From assembly GCA_015501605.1 (NCBI GenBank), contig JADNRZ010000020.1, forward strand, positions 434,001-498,000: a DNA stretch of 64,000 nt. Reading direction: 5' to 3'. This DNA is from Panaeolus papilionaceus (lineage: Eukaryota > Basidiomycota > Agaricomycetes > Agaricales). Positions 21,726 to 33,919 of this stretch are shown one piece after another (positions within the stretch are counted from its first letter, which is position 1; every line of letters begins with the position of its first letter). The notes beneath the pieces were generated by a model that did not search any database, had not been told where the DNA came from, and worked only from the letters and a program-made list of their open reading frames with translations. The position numbers and the translations under genes were made by a program.

Positions 21726-23224
21726 TTACACATATTTCTCAAAGGAATCTGGACAAGAGTAATTAGCATATCTGGCGATGAAATAGAAACATGAAACAAA
21801 ACACACCATTACTCATGCGAATCTGAATGTTCGTCGCCTGGTGCAGTCTGGGTACAAACCCGGCCAAAGACAGGTTCAAACTGGCCTCCAGATTCTTCGT
21901 CATAAACGGTGCGACATCTTCTGGCCTAAAAACCACTGCAATCGTGCGAAGCAATGGGTATTTCGTATCCGACTCCGTGATTTCCTGCGCGCTGCCACCA
22001 TCAGACTCCTGATTCCACAACAAACATGCCTCCAAACGGCGCCACTCCCCACTAACGATCAACCTCCTCGCATCCTGTTGTGTCATCTCGCACGAGTCAG
22101 CGTACGGTGATTCGCAACGCAGATGTAGTTGCAGTTCCTCGAGTTTGGACGGTTTCTGGGTTTTGAAAAGGAAAGGTAGGAGTTTGCGAACAGGGTGCTT
22201 CTCTGTTTGACTGAATGCCTGACTGATCACAAGGTGCCTGAGCTCTGGGAAATCATCAAGAGTGCAGAGGTCTAGTCCACCTGCCAATGTAGAGCCATTA
22301 GTTCCAAACGGTGGACATGTCAATGTAGTACCCACCATAGTTTAGCCCAAGACGCAGCTCCAGAGTTTCAATAGACTTCGCCACTCTTGGGATTAGCTTC
22401 AGTGCATTCCGGCCATCGGATCCAGTCATGTTTATCGAAAGCCGTTTAAGACCGGATAAATCCAGTCCAGTCGATGGCTTTGATAGTTTAACCAACTGTT
22501 TGACAACATCATCGGAACTGAACAGCAGCAGTGATTCTAGCCGACCCTTCTGAACATCTTTGTGTGTTGTTTCGTCTTGTTCATCCTCCGATGAGTCGGG
22601 AAATGCGAGCGCAGTTGTTGATTCGTCTCGCGATGGCGTATGCTCCGAGAAGTTGGCTGAAACAAGGGATAATTCGCGGAGTGATGATGACGCGGAGAGA
22701 AGCTCTAATGGGAAGTCGAGTGAGTCTTCAAGGTTGAGAGAGGTAAGTGCGCGTCGCTGAACTACGTTAGCGATGGTTTCCTGGAAGTAGGCCGAGTAGT
22801 TGTCCCAGGGTTGGAATTCAAAGCGCAGTGTAACATTTTCGGCGTTGTACGCGCTGGCCATGATCTGACACATTGAGTCGCTGCCGATGGAAGGGATGCC
22901 ACTCTTCAAAACGCCTCTCCAATGATCAGAGCAACTCTCAGGATGTTTCGCCAACAGTCTGAAAATTGGAGGCCCGACCTCCATAGTGCGGATGTAGAAC
23001 CTAATGTGAGGGGATCGCTTGAACAGACGACGCCATGCCCGAGTCGACCGATGGAAGTAAGGGTTAGGCTGTGAAATCCGCAGAACGTTGAAGAAGTAAC
23101 GCCGACAAACGAAAAGAAGGGGTCTGGAGATGAGCGAAAACTGCTTTAGCTGTTGTTTATCCTGACGATAGTGGCCCAGGATCATGCAAAGAATTTCGAC
23201 TGGGAGGTCGTTGAGGCCAACCAT
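21726..23224 (-). CDS. F-box protein
   Basis: Three exons on the minus strand: 23224-22336, 22280-21807 and probably a last mini-exon 21748-21726, about 461 aa. The start MVGLNDLPVEILCMILGHY is a classical F-box opening, followed by LKQFSLISRPLLFVCRRYFF. The remainder has irregular leucine-rich segments (LTSLNLEDSLDFPLELL, LRELSLVSANF, LDLSGLKRLSINM, IETLELRLGL), as in agaricomycete F-box/LRR-like proteins. It would bind Skp1 in an SCF ubiquitin ligase and present an unknown substrate. The last exon is chosen because GCTAAT followed by a CAG acceptor gives SFEKYV and a stop. Without that splice the frame ends at 21763. Confidence 0.8.
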
Positions 23225-24538
23225 ATTGAGTGTGAAATGGAGAACACTAGGTGAACTGGTGGTAAGTATATGGCAGAAGGAAAGATAGGTGTTGAACAGA
23301 CCAAGTAAGAGGGCCGGCTATAAAAGGTGAAAGGGTGTGTTAATCAAAGAACCGCTTTGGAATGAATACGGAAGTGGAAAGGTGGCTCGGTCAAATGGAT
23401 AATGGCACTTAAATAACTTCTGCATTCGCTGAGAAATCAATGGTCCCACTGCGTGAGCAAGTTCCGCAGACTCAGCGGGAGGCAGTGAGCCGAGCCATCA
23501 GGATGTTGATTTTTCCCTTATGGTGTTTCAATGACGCTGTTCCAGATTTGCCAGGGGCTGAAGCAGGAATGTCACTGCTCAGAGTCACCAAGAGGCGAAT
23601 GAAAAAGGTTCAAACAGCGCAGCAGGCGACCAGGAATCCATTAATAGAGCCCAAGGTGTTCTTGCCCTGGGTCAGTTGGCATGATGATGGGTCGGGAACA
23701 CCGCTGATGCAAGGTTGCAGCGTTACTGCTGGCAGATAACATCTGCTCGCAACATTCACAATTCAATCGCAATATATTTCTCGTCAAACACGAGGCATTG
23801 AAAATGTCCTTTTGGTCGCTTGGTTAGCCTTGGAACACTTGATAACGGAGTTGAAATCACGAACATGGAGTGAATTCGGAAATTCAATACACCAAATTCA
23901 ACCTGATAGATGCCATGAAGTCCAATGTTGAAGTTTGAGCCGAAACACATCTGACGGAGTCACAAAATAGATGGATTAGAGGCTAGATGATATGCGAGCT
24001 GTATCAGATGTGGTGGTTCAGTAGAAACCCCGCTGCGATAAACTCAGGACTGTTGCACAGCCGAAAACGGAAAACTCCCGTCTTGGTCGGGTGATGGACA
24101 CTGTGCCGCAGACTCGCACAGGCCTTGCACAGGACCTGGGTCCTGAGGCCTGAGTCTTGTAATGGTGTAAGAGTCTCATTGACAAAATGATTGTGGAGAT
24201 AGTAACATGATTTTTCGCTTCATGTTCATAAAAAGCAGACAGGTTGGAGTACAGACTGCAAACCTGGCTGATGTGCTCGCTCATTTTCTTATTATTGAAT
24301 AATCCTCGGACGTTCGAAGCAGCTAGCCGTGCATGAAACGCAAAAGAAATAGTCTCAGATCAGGGTATGAAAAACATACATACATATTTACAGTAGGTAT
24401 CCAAGGATGTCATGAATTCAGGCCGACGTCTGTCGGCTGACAGAATTTCATCTCATAAGTCAAAACTCGTACAGGCATTCATCTAGCAGGTCCATAGACC
24501 AAAAACGTGTCGTGTCGTGTCATCAGTTGTCGCAGGCT
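23225..24538. other. Intergenic
   Basis: No supported gene. The left part is the promoter of the F-box gene, with TATAAAAG (minus-strand CTTTTATA) around 23318-23325. The right part is the 3' flank of the betaine-lipid synthase gene. A plus-strand frame at 23440-23739 has no splice or domain support. Confidence 0.5.
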
Positions 24539-27500
24539 TTAATAGCTAGAGCCGCGAGGTTTCTCAGCCTTCCAGCAGGAGGCATACCTGAATATGGGAT
24601 TATTCAGAGAACGATCAGTCGCAGTGTCACATAAACACACTCACATGTTCACTCGATCTATAGCACGATGAGGACCTTTCCTCATACCCAGAACGTCCAT
24701 CCGGAAGCCGGTCTTGATGAAACTGTTGTGTAGTGAATGCGTATTGATGATGAGAATATCCACGGGGAGAAGCATCCGGGACTTACACCTCATTGTACCA
24801 AGGATTGCGAGCTGCAGAACGAAGGAGGACAAAGCCCCCACCTGTCAACACACGGCGAAGTTCCAGTACCTCCTCCTCGAGCTCTTTGGAGCCAGGAGCA
24901 AACCAGTCAAGGTGGTCCATAATGACAGCTCTTGTGATCGAGCGTGATTCCAGACCTTTCAACACACTGGAGCAAAGGAATGATGAACGTATGTCAGTGA
25001 TATCCATCCCTCTCACATGTCAAGAACGATCATCAATACCTGATGATGGAGTCGGTGTGGAGTCTAAATGCGTCCATGGTCTTTCCATCGTCAGCACGAA
25101 GGATGTCAAAGCCCCGCTGAGTAAGGTAATCAGGGCATGATGCCGGGGTATAGTGGCCTAACAAGCACTGAAATATCATCTTCAGATGACGCTCAAAGAG
25201 CAAAGGAAACACCGGATCTCACCAGGATATAATGGTATGCGCTATTCTTGAAAAGATACTGTGATGGTATGGGGTTGAGCGTGTCATAGATAAAATTATA
25301 TGCAGAGCCTTCATTTAGGAACATCTGCCTCTGGTTGATCGGTACTGCGTCATAACCTCAGCAACGTCCACGAATAGGCCACAGCTGTGATAAGACTCAC
25401 CGCCAAGAGCATTCCACAAGAATACAGGAGAGTTCAGAATCCGGACAAGCAGCCCATTTAGCAACACAGGTTTCAACTTGGTGTCCCATATGCGTTCCTG
25501 CTCCTGTAATGTGTCGGCTTCGCACATCCGCTTCACGTCTTCTGATACCCCAGCAAGCCAGAATACCCATTTCGCGAGACGTAGAGCAAGACCCGAGTAT
25601 CCACTGAGATAGAAAGAGCTTGAGGGGTCGAAAGAGGAGCTGTTAACGCGCCAAAATTGGTAGCAGGCAGATGAAATAAGGGGTGCAACTTTCGAGTCCA
25701 ACAGCTGTCGGAATAATGCATGCTTGCCCTCTCCAAACAAGGCGAAGAAATCAGCGTATGGCAACGACTGGATAGCTGCCAGTTTCAGCTCTAGTAAATG
25801 ACCTTGACTAAAAGGGATGTTCGGCGCATGGATTAAAAAAGACTGCACAAAGGGCAATTCCATTATCGGTAAGTAGAGCTTACCATGGATTCATGTCGAC
25901 GCAATGGATCCTTTTTGGTTGAGCGGCGATGGCGTAATGCAGAGCATTATCACCTAAAATTAAACAATTAGTTTTCATAAATATATCCCAAGTTAAAATA
26001 GTGAAAAGTTATCTCAATTCTTGGATGGAAATAACCAAATTGCAGAATTAACCTTACCTGCGGACGTAATGACAAACATGGAATCTCTATCCGTCAAACG
26101 CAAGTGCCTCATATCCTCAATAGGATCTTCCTGTTAAATGGGCGTTGGGTTTAATTTTAGCAATGACAATGGAATGCAGCACTGACCCAAGTAAACGAGT
26201 AAATAAACGTCCTGAACTCCTTGTGAAGCGGGCTTTCATAATATGGTAGTCGCCAGGGCTATGAAAGGGGAAAAACTTAAAAGACGTGCATTTTGGGGTG
26301 ACAACGAACATGATATACCTTTTTAACTTGATAATGAAACGAACTAAGAGGTGGGACGATGTCAACAAGAGTTTCCTTGGACTGCGGCTTTGAGAGAGAA
26401 GCCGCGATGAGAGGAGATCCTATCTCCAGCACGGGGATTGCATCTGAATGACTTTTTGGGCTGGAAGCAATGCTTCTAGGCGAGTAATTTCCAACTGTAT
26501 TGCCGCCCTCAACTTCGAAAGCATGAGTAAATTGAGAGGTATCACAAGATCGAGGACGCCCGAGCCAGATGTAGTAAGGACTATAAATATGATACAGATA
26601 AGTAAAAATCAGAATTGGTCAAGGAGATATGAACATTGTCCGCGTACATTCTGACAATCAGTGGAAGCACGAAACGATTTCGTCCGTTGTAGCTTTTGAT
26701 CTATAGATTTTCCTAGATCAACATGACTTTTGGAGATAAAATGAACACGAAACTCACTGTCCCAAATTTGTATTCCAAATAGTCACGACGAGCGGGTCCG
26801 AGGTGCACGGCGTCGAAATCAAACCAAATCTGCCAGAACCAACGACTTAACCAGCCGCAGTTCTTGTCTTCTCCACCGATGCTCCGCGAGTGAAGAAAAG
26901 GTGTTCTCCCTGATGTATAAAAATCAACGACAGTGAGCAGGCCACTGGAAGGCCTGAGGACGAAGTCAACGCGATCCAGGAGGTTATAAAAATTAGGAAT
27001 CATGGACAGAGAGTAACTGAGGGTGACCAAATCGACGCTGCCTTTGGGGTTTGTACCGTTATCCCATGCTGGAAGGGAAAAGGTACTGGCGTCTTGACAC
27101 AAAACATGGACGTTCATCCAACCGCGTTTAGCAAAACGTGCACGTGCGACTTGAAGCAACGGCTCGCAGAGGTCGACGAGATAAACGGCTTCAAAGGAGG
27201 AGATAGGCATATACTGATCCATCATTTCAATGTTGTAGCCTGTGTGATTCAAGTGAGCAAGCAGAGTGATCATACAAGGTTGACGCGTAGCTACCGGTTC
27301 CACCTCCGATATCAACCCAAATCAATCCTTTCTTTAGCGATGACTTTTGCTGCATTAGCTGTAAATGAGCGGCGGAGAGGCTCAGCATTGTCTTGCGACC
27401 CCGTAAAAGACCGTTCCTTGTCTTGTCATAGACTTCTGCTTGACCTCTGCAACATTGATATCAAAATGTGACACTTAGGACATGTCGGAAAGAAAAATCT

Positions 27501-27721
27501 TTATCTTACTGATAAAATTTGTCCAGAGCAGCACGCTGATCTCCTTTCGTCCCTATTGGAGCAAAGAAACAATGCCAGATAAACAGGAGGGCAGGTCCTG
27601 CAAGGAAGGCAAACGGGACAACAATGGCGGTAGCGATGAGTCCCAACAGGGTGACTTGCGTCCACGACAAGGGGATCCGCAAAGAAAATTGTGCCAGGCC
27701 GCTGAGATGTCTGTCGAGCAT
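24539..27721 (-). CDS. BTA1: Betaine lipid (DGTS) synthase, BTA1-like
   Basis: About 14 exons on the minus strand and roughly 780 aa. An N-terminal hydrophobic segment (VTLLGLIATAIVVPFAFLAG) precedes the BtaB-like methyltransferase: VDIGGGTGYN is the SAM-binding loop, then YLVDLCEPLLQVARARF, DLVTLSYSLSMIPNF and VVDFYTSGR. A linker leads to the BtaA-like 3-amino-3-carboxypropyl transferase part: FRTFIYSFTWEDPIEDM, MFVITSAGDNALHYAIA, IHCVDMNPCQGHLLELKLAA, FLNEGSAYNFIYDTL, AVIMDHLDWFAPGS and GPHRAIDRVNMYAS. The enzyme converts diacylglycerol to the phosphorus-free lipid DGTS, which can replace phosphatidylcholine under phosphate limitation (family knowledge). The methyltransferase-first order is the fungal one. 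The start at 27721 gives the usual short N-terminus. Confidence 0.93.
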
Positions 27722-28626
27722 CTTAAGAGTTTGCAGACGAGAGAATATTAATTCCACTCACGAAGGCATGGTGTTCAGGAGGATAATAAAGCCCAAGGGT
27801 TGCACTTGCTTGCTGATAATTGGGGCCTCCGGATTTTATCATTGCCAGGCATGATATAGACGTATGAACTTTAACGCTAGATGCACGAGAAGGAAGAGAA
27901 AGGCCAATGATGGAGATTGCACGCACGTCGGCGGTTTGACGCACGTGTGCGAGCTAATTGGCGTTGTTGGCTTGTCCGACGTGGGCGAGCGAAGAGATAC
28001 ACGCAAAATTCAAAGACCTGTTTTATCAACGCAGCCAGTTACAAGGAAATCCGGGCATGCATTGTGAGTTTGTCGTACCCCTCTCGTCGCACGTTACGAT
28101 GATGCAGGGGTTTTCAGGTCAGGTGAAGAACAGAATGCGAGTTGCATTCTCCATAGTCACTTTCTGTCGACGTACATCCCCTAAGAACGTTCTTAATCTC
28201 AGAATCTAAGCATTGTGGTGAATATAAAATCGGAAGTCCGAGTCGCTACATTCTCACCTTTTCGGAAACATCATCATGTCTCTGTTTCACCGGGTTGTCC
28301 AACTTCACCAACGGTGGTGCAAACAGCCTCTAAATTTTTGGTCGACTAAACAAGCAATAGTAGATCTAAATCCGAGTCAGAGAACGACAACGTTGAAGTG
28401 TAAATATGAATGGAATTGATTGATATGCACTCATGTCAGATGGAAATGTGCATTGTGAACGATTCTGAGAGCTGTGACAATGGGGGCACAACGCGTGATG
28501 TCACAAGTCATGCGTCATGCGTCATGACTAACATGAGAGCCAACCGTCCAACCTAAGTTAGAAGTGTCCATTGACCAATCCATCGACGCTCCTCCATCCA
28601 AAAAATTAACAGAAGGTTAGAAAAAT
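27722..28626. other. Divergent promoter region
   Basis: 900 bases between the BTA1-like gene (-) and the chromodomain gene (+). No gene is supported; short frames on the plus strand are featureless. A cluster of TGCGTCATG and TGATGTCA words lies at 28496-28532. Confidence 0.55.
28496..28532. promoter_or_regulatory. Cluster of CRE/AP-1-like words
   Basis: TGATGTCA, then CATGCGTCATGCGTCATGAC, within 37 bases, about 100 bases upstream of the chromodomain gene. bZIP binding is an inference from word similarity. Confidence 0.25.
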
Positions 28627-31600
28627 ATGCCACCAAAAAAATCAAAGAAAAGGAAAGTGCAATTACCACCGCCCGAGGAACTTTTTGAAGTTGGTAGGTT
28701 GTCGGATTGTTGGCTTGGCTGGGTATTATCACTGGCGAAATTGAGCGCTAATTTGCCAACAGAGGTCGTAACTAAGGCTAGAGTTGTGCGTATAAACGAA
28801 AAACAATCTCTCAAAAGCTCAAAAAAGAAGCTTGTGGTCGACTATGTGAGTGGCTTTACCCATTTTCGTCCAATAACTTCTTACGATGGTTCATTCCACA
28901 GGACTACCTCGTGAAATGGGTGGGATATACCTCGGACGACGATAGGTATCTATATCTCTATTTTCCTTCACCATTCACTTTATATCTCACCTATGAACAC
29001 TTTATCAGCTGGGAACCAGCAGAAAACCTTGACCAATGTGGTCCCATGCTTCGAGAATTCTGGGAAAACATCGACTCTCTAAATCCTATAGGATGTACAA
29101 GCACTGTTGGCAAAGTCTTCTCAGCTAGTGAGGAATGGATCGGTGAGCTTGCAGAATTAACTTACAGTGAAAATTTACTAAGTGGTAGACATACAGCGCA
29201 ACGAAAATTATTATCCAATAAGCCAGAAGCTGTAAGTTTCTTTTGACAAGAAGCTTCATCTTTGCTCATTTCTTGACTTCTACAGCCTGATTTTGACGGC
29301 GGTGCATCTGATACATCGGATGATATTCCACTCTCCAGAATTTTAACGCAGCCCAAAAGAAAGGCACCTCTCACAATTACCCTCCCCGGATCAGCGTTCA
29401 AACGACAAAAAACGACAGCCAGCCATGACGTCCAAGGGAATACGGATTCAATCCCAACTACCCAAAACGTTCATACTTCCACAATAAATCCACGTCCAGA
29501 GGAACCCATCAAAAATTCTGCCGATCCGAAGAAGACCCCTCTAGTCGAACATCACTCGACAACTGGCACCCCTCATCAAATAGCAGATTCTCAACCCCGG
29601 TACCTAGAACCCGTCCAAGATGACTCCATCAATGTTTTTAGGTAACATTTACTGCTCGCTTCGTCATTCTAACTTTCTGCTCATCACTCATTGAACCATT
29701 TAGTGACCAGTTTTTCGATCTCAGCCTTCTCGAGCCAATCCCGCCTCACCCCACTGAGCCTCCTGCTGAAGTCATCGTTGACGAACGTCAAGACTTCCCA
29801 ATGGCTGTAGAAAACAATCCTAGTCTTCCTGTCACTCGTTTAAACTTCCACGGAAAATTAATCCCAGCAAGTGTAAACAAGGTTAAAGATGATGGGGGCA
29901 TTTGCCCAACACGAGATCAGACGTTGCCTGATGAACTCGCCGTTTCCCGTGCATACTCCATTGCTGATGTCCAATCCCTAGTCCCATGCTACCTCACATC
30001 GCAGAAAAACATTCTATTTACCCTCCAATCTCTGGAGCCAGGCGAAGGTTCTTTTGATACGGCAGTCCGTTATTTCATCAAACACCGACAGGTATGAGTG
30101 ACGTCGGCACCCAACGGTCATGTTACTAACATTATCACCCTCCTCTAGGTGGCCTTGATCCCTATCCTTGATGTAATTGACCCCTACATGACGCTCGGGC
30201 ACTACGTTGTCATTCCAATTGACAATCTATTCAGGAAAGTTATTTCTGAGATCGTTTATGCATCCCTATCCCCCCTCGTTGAGTCTTTGAATTGGGCATC
30301 TGACGCTCCTCAATTCCTTGTTGTTCCTCTTCGTCTGTCTGTCGGACGCCAGCCACTCGACGCACCTATTACCACTTACCCATCCAGATCCATTACAGTA
30401 CCATACCTCCGTTCTACGATACCATCAAGCGCGTCAGCTCGATGGATTCATCTTTTCAAGAATGAACCTTGGTTCACCTTAGGATTAAACGTCCTTAACA
30501 TACCTTCAGAACTCCTAATGTGGCTTGGCACAGATACCACCGAGAAGCGTTTTCTTCTGTGGAATGACTACTCCCTTTCCCTTCCGAACGCTTCGAAGTA
30601 CCCCTGTTGTTCGACAGAGGGAAGATTGGAGAGCCTCATGATGTTCACTATCCTAAAGGAGCTCGGATTGCCAGAGGCTCGATCGACTGACGCTTTACGC
30701 GTTCTGTTCGTTCATGCAGAGTCGCTGAGGCGTCCTGACGTCCTCGCTCGTTTGACTGACCTTAAGAGAATCTACAAACCTGCCATGCCGATCATCTATT
30801 GCTACGGAAGCTCTTGTGGGCGCATCAGAAGGGTCGAAGAAATTTATCCATGTGGTGAGTTTGCATTGTTTCGTTGCCCATCTTATTTGACGTCTCCTTC
30901 TCCGCTCTTTCAGGTGGCGTTGTGACCTTTACTCCTCAGGCACTTCTCGAGGGTCATTGCTATGCAAGTCGCCTCATGGAGAAACTGCATGAACACCCTC
31001 TGTGGAGCTCTTACATCATGCCGTTGACTCTGGGCATCTTGGTAGGTATTAGTGAACGCGAGCAGGATACAAGCGAACACGCGACCAGGTTAGCAACTTT
31101 CCTCGTTTTAGCATTTAAATTATGATCCTAAAGACGTATTATTTTTAGAGTCGTTAAACAAGTCTATAAAAATGTAACGGCAGGGTATATCTCTCTCATT
31201 ACCTCCGCCCCTCCCTCGGTGCATCCAGGAAACGTCGCCGCCAACTCTAAATCAGCATGGCTCGCCAAATACCTCTCCGCTGTACCACCCTCACCCACCC
31301 GCGCACGCGCGCTGTCTCTGTTGGAACTCGCTCAAGCTCAAGCCTCGATAGAAACAAATGACCAGTATCTCTTGGGCGAAATCTCGAAGGACATGATTGC
31401 GATGCAACAGCAGCCTGTGATAATGCGGCAATATAGACGATTCGTAATTATAATGGGAGATTCGGAGGCGGAGGAGGTCGGGGAGCAATGGCAAGGCAAG
31501 GACGGGGTGAGTCTTACTCCTTTTGAAGACCCTGAGCGCATGTGGCTGACAACGACGTATGGCTTAGGCAGAGTGGATCACTCTTTCTCAATTCGACTTT

Positions 31601-31627
31601 GCGGATGGATTTTTTAATTACAAATAG
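28627..31627 (+). CDS. Chromodomain protein with a large uncharacterised C-terminal region
   Basis: Ten exons with consistent phases: 28627-28693, 28763-28845, 28902-28945, 29009-29231, 29286-29641, 29704-30091, 30149-30854, 30914-31088, 31149-31506, 31568-31627; 819 aa. The start MPPKKSKKRK is a basic nuclear-type opening. EELFEVEVVTKARVVR...YLVKWVGYTSDDDSWEPAENL is a complete chromodomain, with aromatic residues at the cage positions (F/W/W). Residues 140-300 are polar and disordered. From about 300 to the end comes a folded region (FTLQSLEPGEGSFDTAVRYF, LIPILDVIDPYMTLGHYVVI, GILVGISEREQDTSEHATR, ending EWITLSQFDFADGFFNYK) that I do not recognise. It should bind methylated histone tails, probably H3K9me (family knowledge). 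It may be a heterochromatin-complex scaffold. Confidence 0.85.
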
Positions 31628-31995
31628 CTGGTTGGACGGCGGAGGGTTAATTTCTTTTTTCTTTTCTGCTTCGTCGCATTCATTGTTCTGCACGTCGAAT
31701 TGCTTTGTGAACATCATCATTTCGATTCTCGCTTTCGAATTCTTTGACGATATCCTATACTTAACACATCTGTAATATAGTACCTCTCATGTACAGCATT
31801 GTATCGCATATTTCTTGTACATCATCAGCATCACCCTTCGTTATCAAATCTCCATCGAAATACAGACATATTGCGCTAATCTTTAGGGCTATGTAATGCC
31901 ACTGTACGCATCAATTTGGCCTCCCTTTTTTCTGATGCTAAAGGAATTTCGAACAGGTAAATTGGCCATAAAGTACGAATGATAATGCAAGCGAG
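31628..31995. other. Convergent spacer
   Basis: AT-rich 3' flank; nothing recognised. Confidence 0.5.
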
Positions 31996-32511
31996 TCAAG
32001 GCAACAAAACATGGTGGAGTTGAAGGTATTCATTTAAGATACTAGTACATAAGTGATCGTTGAGTAATCGAGAGAGTGAGGGTATCAACGCCAGCAAGAT
32101 ACGACACGATGTAGGGTATGGATTTCCCGACGACAACTCGTGTCGAGGTTGCGCTGTCTTTGGGTAGTACCAGGTGATCTGCACAGTAAGGTTAATGTCT
32201 TCATCTCCCTCAAGTTGGATTTTATCCGACTTCGATTCCAGTTGTGCTTCGGCCTGCTCGGAACGCCTGGCGTGCATACCTACGACGACGCTGACAGACA
32301 CACAAATTATAATGTGCACCTTCTCTTTGCCGCCAACCTTTGAGGAAACCTTGGTGCACTTTCTGGGCGCTTCTTCGTTCTCCGTTTCTTCATTTTTGCG
32401 CTTTTTTAGTTCCATGTAGCGACTGGCTACCTTTCTTGCGGGCAGAACCTGCTTGCGGACGGGGGAAACATTGCTGATGGTTTGGAGAGGAGCTGGTGTT
32501 GAAGACGCCAT
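31996..32511 (-). CDS. Small orphan protein, uncertain
   Basis: A single frame of 172 codons starting MASSTPAPLQTISNV. It has a lysine-rich N-terminal half (KQVLPARKVASRYMELKKRK) that resembles a nuclear-localisation tail, a hydrophobic stretch IIICVSVSVVVGM, and a leucine-rich end. TTAAATAC lies about 125 bases upstream of the start. I recognise no domain and see no splice evidence, so the coding status is open. A chance frame is the main alternative. Confidence 0.35.
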   Translation of the reverse strand: MASSTPAPLQTISNVSPVRKQVLPARKVASRYMELKKRKNEETENEEAPRKCTKVSSKVGGKEKVHIIICVSVSVVVGMHARRSEQAEAQLESKSDKIQLEGDEDINLTVQITWYYPKTAQPRHELSSGNPYPTSCRILLALIPSLSRLLNDHLCTSILNEYLQLHHVLLP

Positions 32512-33919
32512 CTGGTACTGCGGTAAGCCCTGTGGCGAATGGTGAACGATTGATATGAAGTTCTCAGAGCCTCGAAGCGTGAAAGTATCGTTGGGGTACT
32601 GCCAGTGGACGAAAAGGCAATGCGCGACAGCGTATTTAAGCAATCCGCTACTTGCACATGTGTATTTATTTCGAACGCTGCATTCACTATCGTTGGCATT
32701 GTCCCAGACGGTTTCTTTGTCCAGACTTCATGTTTGTTACTATGTCTTTTTTGATGTTATGACCCGCCCCGACAATCAACGAAATGAAAGAGATTGCAGA
32801 GTCAGCCAAAACGATGGCCCTGTTACCTGAGTCAGTCGTGTGGGATCAATTCAAAGGGACTGAAAGCCTCATCTTCATTCGGGTTCTACTGTCCTAGATG
32901 CACAATGGATCAACAATCAACGTGGGGTTGGCCCCTTTTGCTAACCCGTGCATCTTACCGACGTTAAATTACACTGCCCGACCATGTGTAGCTCACGAGG
33001 CTTACAACCCTCACGTAGTGAAGGGTCAAGGGTCCTGTTACCAGCCATATTTAAGCACATTCCGACTACCGAAGCATATGAAAAATTGGTCAACCTACTC
33101 TCCTAGGCTCGGCGCCCGTGTCAATGACCAAAGTGATGGTGCATACTACGTCCCGTTCAGATTCTTTTGGCCAACCACGCTTTGTTCAAGATGGTGATGT
33201 CGACTAAGTACTATCAGACATCTAGAAGGTGGACTTGAATCATTGTCAACTTTGAATCGTTAAGTTTGCATTCAAGTAGAAATGAGTTCTGATCAAAGGA
33301 AATTGGACAAAACAACTACCCTGCCTCCTTTGTCGGCTATACCTATGAGCTATAAGGTAGGGCCCACTTCAAAGAGTCGATCTATGTTCCGTTCCCGCTT
33401 TGTGTGTCAGTTGTGAATGCATTCCGGCAATTTACATTGTCCAACTCGCAGGCAATCTAAATCATCTAGTCCAGTGACTCCGAGTCGAGGCCGTTTATCG
33501 AGCCCAGTCGAAAAAAATTCCAATCAAAGACGCGTCGAACTGAGATCTGAAGCCATATAATAAAGTCAGCAAGAATGACGAACCTAGCTTCAAGCAAACC
33601 ACGAATAGATAAGTTTGGGCGCTACAATATACTGATTGATGACAAGCTTCTTTGACCTGAATTATTAACTATTTCCAACTTATCACCTCCTGGGGTTGTC
33701 GTGAGTTCTATTACCAGCAAAAGCCCGTTCACGTGTCCGCGTGGGGGCATCTACGAGTGAAAGGAGATAAGTGTCGCTGGTTCATTTGGGGTGACAAATG
33801 AATGTCATGCAGATGCAACACTAATCGTTACCATCCTAGTCTTTCTTTAAAAGTACTGATCACGGTACATTTGGTCGTCTGGAACTTAGAGCCATTGAGA
33901 GGAAACTCGGTTGAACATC
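32512..33919. other. Intergenic
   Basis: 1.4 kb without a supported gene. The plus-strand frame at 32898-33197 is short and featureless. The last part is the promoter of the GTPase gene. Confidence 0.5.
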
